Part shown: piece by piece, positions 5,440 through 7,883 of the stretch
How positions within the stretch are numbered: position 1 is the stretch's first letter
Layout: every line of letters begins with the position of its first letter
DNA from: DATCIH01 sp036507955
GTDB taxonomy: Bacteria; Bacillota; Clostridia; Clostridiales; Clostridiaceae
Length of the DNA: 7,883 nt
NCBI GenBank assembly: GCA_036507955.1
Contig: DATCIH010000193.1
Location: forward strand, 1-7,883
Direction: 5' to 3'
Notes under the pieces: generated by a model
The model's input: the letters and a program-made list of their open reading frames with translations, nothing else
What the model was told of the DNA's origin: nothing
Databases searched by the model: none
Made by a program: the position numbers and the translations under genes

Positions 5440-5565
5440 ATAACTCACAGGGAAACAAAAAAAGAAACAAAACAGCAAGATAACAAAAGTAAAAAGCCCG
5501 AAATAACAAGAGAAGAAAATATGGACAAAAATTTGCCTCAGAATTCTGTTAAAACTAACAGGTAA
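5440..5565 (+). CDS. Lys-rich 41-residue ORF with a perfect ribosome binding site but no standard start
   Basis: AGGAGGTGA (5426-5434) is an ideal ribosome binding site, the same as that of pyrC. At the same 8-base spacing used there lies ATA (5440); ATT (5437, 5434) precedes it. The only ordinary start nearby in frame, GTG 5431, is inside the binding site. The frame runs to TAA 5563-5565 and encodes ITHRETKKETKQQDNKSKK and a tail ending SVKTNR, which is hydrophilic with no hydrophobic core, probably disordered. It ends in the left arm of a hairpin shared with the convergent kinase-like gene. It could be a gene with a rare ATA/ATT start, a gene whose ATG has mutated to ATA, or the inert remnant of a gene hit by the neighbouring element. 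Internal ATG 5521 has only a weak AGAAGA site. The family is not recognised. Confidence 0.45.
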   Translation: MTHRETKKETKQQDNKSKKPEITREENMDKNLPQNSVKTNR

Positions 5566-5602
5566 TATAGACGGGGCTCATTATGGGCCCCCATCTATAT
5601 TA
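5563..5602. terminator. Bidirectional hairpin between the Lys-rich ORF and the kinase-like gene
   Basis: TAATATAGA (5563-5571) pairs with TCTATATTA (5594-5602). After a C-A mismatch, GGGG (5573-5576) pairs with CCCC (5589-5592), and CTC pairs with GGG across one bulged C and a 5-base loop. The stop codons of both convergent genes lie in the arms (TAA 5563-5565 on +, TAG 5595-5597 on -). It is stable, but neither side has a T tract. Confidence 0.65.
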
Positions 5603-6140
5603 AAAAGCATCTGTCATATAGACGGTTTGTACATCCATAATCAATAAGGACTGGTCTGTTGACCAGATTAGGTCTATTTACTTTAAGTAAGCCCCAGGAG
5701 CTTACTGCCATTAAATCAGCATAAAGAAGATCTCTAGCTTTTGACAATACATGAATATCTCTATAGAAATTTATTTCCTTCTCTTTAGAAGAATAATTTT
5801 TAGCTACTTCAGAATTAAATCTAAATACTTGATCAATATCTAAACTTTCATTTTTAACTATTGATAATAAAGGTATAGCCCGCTTCATTATCAATCTATG
5901 ATTTCTGCTTAGATATACTGGGCACAAGTATTTTTTATATTTATCTTCAATTTCATTATATATTATATTTTCTATTTTATTTTGTACTTGTCCATTGTTG
6001 TTTTTTGCTACCTTTATTACGTACTTATCATTAATTCCAAAGACAATTCTTCCAGAACCTTCTCCTAAGTATTCATACTTTTTTTCTAAGGCAGCATAAC
6101 TTAAGCTCAACAATTTATCATAGCAATCTTCAAGTTCCAT
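5595..6140 (-). CDS. Small protein-kinase-fold protein
   Basis: This 181-residue protein has kinase landmarks in order. A Gly-rich loop, YLGEGSGRIVFGI, is followed by a lysine strand, YVIKVAKN, then a helix with conserved-looking Glu (IIYNEIEDKY) and a hinge-like strand, RLIMKRAIPLL. Near the end, RPVLIDYG stands in place of the DFG metal-binding motif. The classical HRD catalytic loop is absent; DLMAVSSWGLL occupies its place, as in aminoglycoside-kinase-like and phage-type small kinases. The protein stops right after DYG, with no activation or substrate lobe, so it is far shorter than typical kinases (250+). It may be a minimal kinase or an ATP-binding pseudokinase; the substrate is unknown. 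ATG 6140 is preferred over in-frame ATG 6149, because GGGAG (complement of 6150-6154) touches the latter but lies 9 bases before the former. Confidence 0.7.
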   Translation of the reverse strand: MELEDCYDKLLSLSYAALEKKYEYLGEGSGRIVFGINDKYVIKVAKNNNGQVQNKIENIIYNEIEDKYKKYLCPVYLSRNHRLIMKRAIPLLSIVKNESLDIDQVFRFNSEVAKNYSSKEKEINFYRDIHVLSKARDLLYADLMAVSSWGLLKVNRPNLVNRPVLIDYGCTNRLYDRCFLI

Positions 6141-6160
6141 TAAAGTCATCTCCCAAGTAC

Positions 6161-6194
6161 ATTTCTAATATTAATATATAGAGATATTAGAAAT
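6161..6194. repeat. 11-bp perfect inverted repeat upstream of the kinase-like gene
   Basis: ATTTCTAATAT (6161-6171) and ATATTAGAAAT (6184-6194) are exact reverse complements separated by 12 bases, so their centres are 23 bases (about two helical turns) apart. It lies 21 bases before the kinase-like gene's start and abuts TTGCTA (6195-6200), a possible -35 box of the pyr operon. It could be a repressor operator or an mRNA hairpin; no known regulator box was recognised. Confidence 0.55.
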
Positions 6195-6243
6195 TTGCTA
6201 TCATTTAATTTACGTGTTGATAATTTTAAAAGATTAAATAAGG

Positions 6244-6270
6244 TTGACTTTCCATTCTCTATATGATAAC
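6244..6270 (+). promoter_or_regulatory. Candidate promoter of the pyr operon
   Basis: TTGACT (6244-6249) followed after 15 bases by GATAAC (6265-6270) would start transcription about ten bases before the PyrR site, the usual layout of pyr leaders. The spacing is short. An alternative is TTGCTA (6195-6200), 18 bases, GATAAT (6219-6224). The sequence does not settle which one is used. Confidence 0.35.
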
Positions 6271-6281
6271 CTTTTAAAAGA

Positions 6282-6314
6282 ACCTTTAAGGATGGTCCCG
6301 TGAGGCCAGGAAGG
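6282..6314 (+). promoter_or_regulatory. PyrR-binding RNA site (anti-antiterminator)
   Basis: The leader holds the PyrR recognition hairpin: GGTC (6294-6297) pairs with GGCC (6304-6307) around the hexaloop CCGTGA, matching the CNGNGA loop of known PyrR sites. A lower stem pairs CCTT (6283-6286) with AAGG (6311-6314) across a purine-rich internal loop. In the Bacillus model, PyrR with bound UMP stabilises this structure and so lets the downstream terminator form. Without it, AGGAAGG (6308-6314) can pair with CCTTCCT (6339-6345), giving an antiterminator. All three mutually exclusive elements are visible. Confidence 0.85.
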
Positions 6315-6335
6315 ACACTATTTTATTGCTTTAAT

Positions 6336-6367
6336 ATGCCTTCCTTAGGGAAGGCATTTTTATTTTT
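6336..6367 (+). terminator. PyrR-controlled attenuator terminator of the pyr leader
   Basis: ATGCCTTCC (6336-6344) and GGAAGGCAT (6349-6357) form a perfect 9-bp stem with a TTAG loop, followed by TTTT, one A and TTTTT. It is a strong intrinsic terminator lying between promoter and pyrB. Its left arm can instead pair with AGGAAGG of the PyrR site, so it acts as an on/off switch set by pyrimidine supply. Confidence 0.9.
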
Positions 6368-6381
6368 AATGCAGATTATTA

Positions 6382-6417
6382 CCTTTAAATTTAGCCCGAG
6401 AGGTTAAGAAGGAGGAG
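6382..6417 (+). promoter_or_regulatory. Second PyrR-like site overlapping the pyrB ribosome binding site
   Basis: ACCTTTAAATTTAGCCCGAG (6381-6400) followed by AGGTTAAGAAGG repeats the pattern of the first site: the opening CCTTTAA, the CCCGNGAGG core and the AAGG close are shared. TTAGCC (6391-6396) pairs with GGTTAA (6402-6407) around CGAGA, and CCTT (6382-6385) can pair with AAGG (6409-6412). That AAGG is the start of the pyrB Shine-Dalgarno AAGGAGGAG. The loop here is best read with five bases rather than six, so binding is less certain than for the first site. Confidence 0.55.
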
Positions 6418-6422
6418 TTTTA

Positions 6423-7346
6423 ATGTTAAAAGGTAGACATTTAATTGATTCCATGGATTTTTCCATAGGCGAGCTTGAGGAAATTTTTACTTTAGCAGAA
6501 AGTATAATTAAAAACCCAAGTAATTATTCTAAGATTTGTGAATCCAAGCTTTTAGCTACATTGTTCTATGAACCTAGTACTAGGACAAGATTCAGCTTTG
6601 AAGCAGCGATGCTTAGACTTGGTGGTCAAGTAATAGGCTTTTCAGAACCAAATTCCAGCTCTGTTTCCAAGGGGGAAAGTGTAGCAGACACGATAAAAAC
6701 TGTTGGATGCTATGCTGATATTGCAGTAATTAGACATCCTAAGGAAGGAGCACCAAGAGTGGCAGCTATGCATTCAGATATCCCAGTAATCAATGCTGGA
6801 GATGGAGGTCATCAACATCCAACTCAAACCCTTACAGATTTACTAACTATCAAATCAGCTAAAAAAAGGCTTAGCGGCCTAAAAATAGGTTTTTGTGGTG
6901 ATCTTAAATTTGGAAGAACAGTTCACTCTTTAATCAAAGCCATGTCAAGATATGAAAACAATAGCTTTGTTCTTATTTCTCCAGATGAACTTAAAATCCC
7001 AGATTATCTTAAAAAAGAATTACAACAAAAATCAGATATAAAAATAATTGAAGCTAATAAAATTGAAGAGGTTGTAGATACCTTAGATGTGCTTTATATG
7101 ACCAGAGTTCAAAAGGAGAGATTTTTCAATGAAGAGGATTATATAAGACTCCGAGATAGATATATATTAGATGGAGAAAAAATGAAGCTTGCCCATAAGG
7201 ATATGATAGTGCTTCATCCATTGCCAAGAGTTAATGAAATATCCTATGAAGTTGACGAGGATCCAAGAGCATACTATTTTAAACAGGCCAAATATGGAAT
7301 GTTTGTTAGAATGGCACTTATTGCTAAACTTCTTGGTTTAAGTTAA
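6423..7346 (+). CDS. pyrB: Aspartate carbamoyltransferase catalytic chain
   Basis: PyrB condenses carbamoyl phosphate with L-aspartate to N-carbamoyl-aspartate, the committed step of pyrimidine synthesis in the cytosol. The 307 residues match the family's length. The carbamoyl-phosphate loop FYEPSTRTRFSFEAA (about residues 49-63), the SKGES loop (about 81-85), HPTQTLTDLL (about 132-141) and HPLPRVNE (about 261-268) are all intact, as is RVQKERF (about 225-231) of the aspartate-binding domain. ATG 6423 follows AAGGAGGAG. The gene opens the operon behind a PyrR attenuator, and pyrI follows after 24 bases, so the enzyme should be the allosteric catalytic/regulatory holoenzyme. Confidence 0.97.
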   Translation: MLKGRHLIDSMDFSIGELEEIFTLAESIIKNPSNYSKICESKLLATLFYEPSTRTRFSFEAAMLRLGGQVIGFSEPNSSSVSKGESVADTIKTVGCYADIAVIRHPKEGAPRVAAMHSDIPVINAGDGGHQHPTQTLTDLLTIKSAKKRLSGLKIGFCGDLKFGRTVHSLIKAMSRYENNSFVLISPDELKIPDYLKKELQQKSDIKIIEANKIEEVVDTLDVLYMTRVQKERFFNEEDYIRLRDRYILDGEKMKLAHKDMIVLHPLPRVNEISYEVDEDPRAYYFKQAKYGMFVRMALIAKLLGLS

Positions 7347-7370
7347 TTATATATATAGGGAGGTTTTTTA

Positions 7371-7802
7371 ATGTTAACTATAAATAGTATAAAAAATGGT
7401 ATAGTTATAGATCATATAAAGGCAGGAATGGGTATGAAAATGTTTAATCATCTCAGACTTGATAAGGTTGATTATACAGTAGCATTGATAATGAACGCAG
7501 TAAGCTCTAAAATAGGTAAAAAAGACATAATAAAAATTGAAAATGCAATAGATTTCGATTTTACAGTCCTAGGGTTACTTGATCCTAATGTAACCATTAA
7601 TATTATTGAAAATGAAATAATAACAAGAAAAGTAAAACTGGAGCTTCCTGAAAAAGTCGAAAATGTGATTAGATGCAAAAACCCAAGATGCGTTACTTCT
7701 GTAGAAAGGTACATTCCTAATGTATTCTATTTAGTAGATGAAAATACTGGAGAGTATAGATGTCAGTATTGTGATGAGATATATAAGCTTTCAGATATGT
7801 AG
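7371..7802 (+). CDS. pyrI: Aspartate carbamoyltransferase regulatory chain
   Basis: PyrI binds nucleotide effectors and, through a zinc domain, docks onto PyrB trimers. The 143 residues show the N-terminal allosteric domain (about 1-95) beginning with INSIKNGIVIDHIKAG, the nucleotide-site region of the family, and the C-terminal zinc domain with C-x4-C (CKNPRC) and C-x2-C (CQYC), the four ligands expected. The length is slightly below the E. coli chain (153). GGGAGG precedes ATG 7371. Its stop TAG (7800-7802) overlaps the ribosome binding site of pyrC, so the genes are translated in sequence. Confidence 0.96.
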   Translation: MLTINSIKNGIVIDHIKAGMGMKMFNHLRLDKVDYTVALIMNAVSSKIGKKDIIKIENAIDFDFTVLGLLDPNVTINIIENEIITRKVKLELPEKVENVIRCKNPRCVTSVERYIPNVFYLVDENTGEYRCQYCDEIYKLSDM

Positions 7803-7814
7803 GAGGTGACTTAT

Positions 7815-7883
7815 TTGGATATTTTACTGAAAAATGCATATCTTATTGATGCAAATCAATCCTTTCAAGGAGATATATATATT
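7815..7883 (+). CDS. pyrC: Dihydroorotase, N-terminal fragment
   Basis: The frame begins at TTG 7815, 8 bases after AGGAGG in a full AGGAGGTGA site (7801-7809), and runs off the window. The visible 23 residues, starting DILLKNAYLIDANQSF after the initiator, match the first beta strands of class I dihydroorotases (the IL(L/I)KNA-x-(L/I)(I/V)D pattern), before the metal-binding HxH that lies outside. Dihydroorotase cyclises the product of PyrB/PyrI to dihydroorotate, so operon position and function agree. A clostridial pyrBIC order is usual. Confidence 0.85.
   Translation, partial: MDILLKNAYLIDANQSFQGDIYI

Noticed and set aside
7472..7714. 80-codon - strand frame inside pyrI
   Set aside because: It is antisense to a certain pyrI gene and has a biased composition with no supporting signals.

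Overview
This window comes from a low-GC, spore-forming Firmicute of Clostridium type. The evidence is the strongly AT-rich sequence, strong AGGAGG-type ribosome binding sites, frequent TTG/GTG starts, a coat-like Met/Gln/Tyr-rich protein behind a sigma-K-like -10 box, and a pyrB-pyrI-pyrC order in which aspartate transcarbamoylase has a zinc-binding regulatory chain (the clostridial arrangement; Bacillus lacks pyrI). The species cannot be fixed from the sequence alone.

Layout. 1-106: tail of an unidentified + strand gene, overlapping the 3' end of a convergent EamA/DMT transporter (98-1021, -). 1022-1206: divergent promoter region. 1207-1398: small two-helix membrane protein with its own terminator. 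1543-2415: galactose-mutarotase-like protein with a TTG start. A 15-bp perfect hairpin (2441-2478) separates it from two - strand genes: the Met/Gln/Tyr-rich coat-like protein (2494-2898) and an acidic three-repeat protein (2974-3330). Diverging from these is a tight pair on the + strand: a 45-aa charged protein (3436-3573) that overlaps a 70-aa two-helix membrane protein (3570-3782) by ATGA.

The accessory core is 3783-5430. It holds a broken IscB gene (the IS200/IS605-associated RuvC/HNH nuclease family regarded as the ancestor of Cas9). The upstream non-coding stretch has the position and folding potential of its guide RNA (omega RNA/HEARO), including an H-type pseudoknot. The nuclease reads through all its domains if two -1 frame changes are allowed. 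The first falls exactly on an A AAA AAC heptamer, a classical -1 slippery sequence. The second has no slippery site and looks like a real one-base deletion. No TnpA transposase is present in the window.

Beyond it lie a short Lys-rich ORF with a perfect ribosome binding site but no ordinary start codon, and a minimal protein-kinase-fold protein (5595-6140, -). The last part is the pyrimidine operon: a PyrR-type attenuator leader, pyrB (6423-7346), pyrI (7371-7802) and the start of pyrC (7815 onward, TTG start). The leader appears to hold two PyrR-type RNA sites. One is coupled to a transcription terminator. The second lies on the pyrB ribosome binding site, suggesting control at both transcription and translation.
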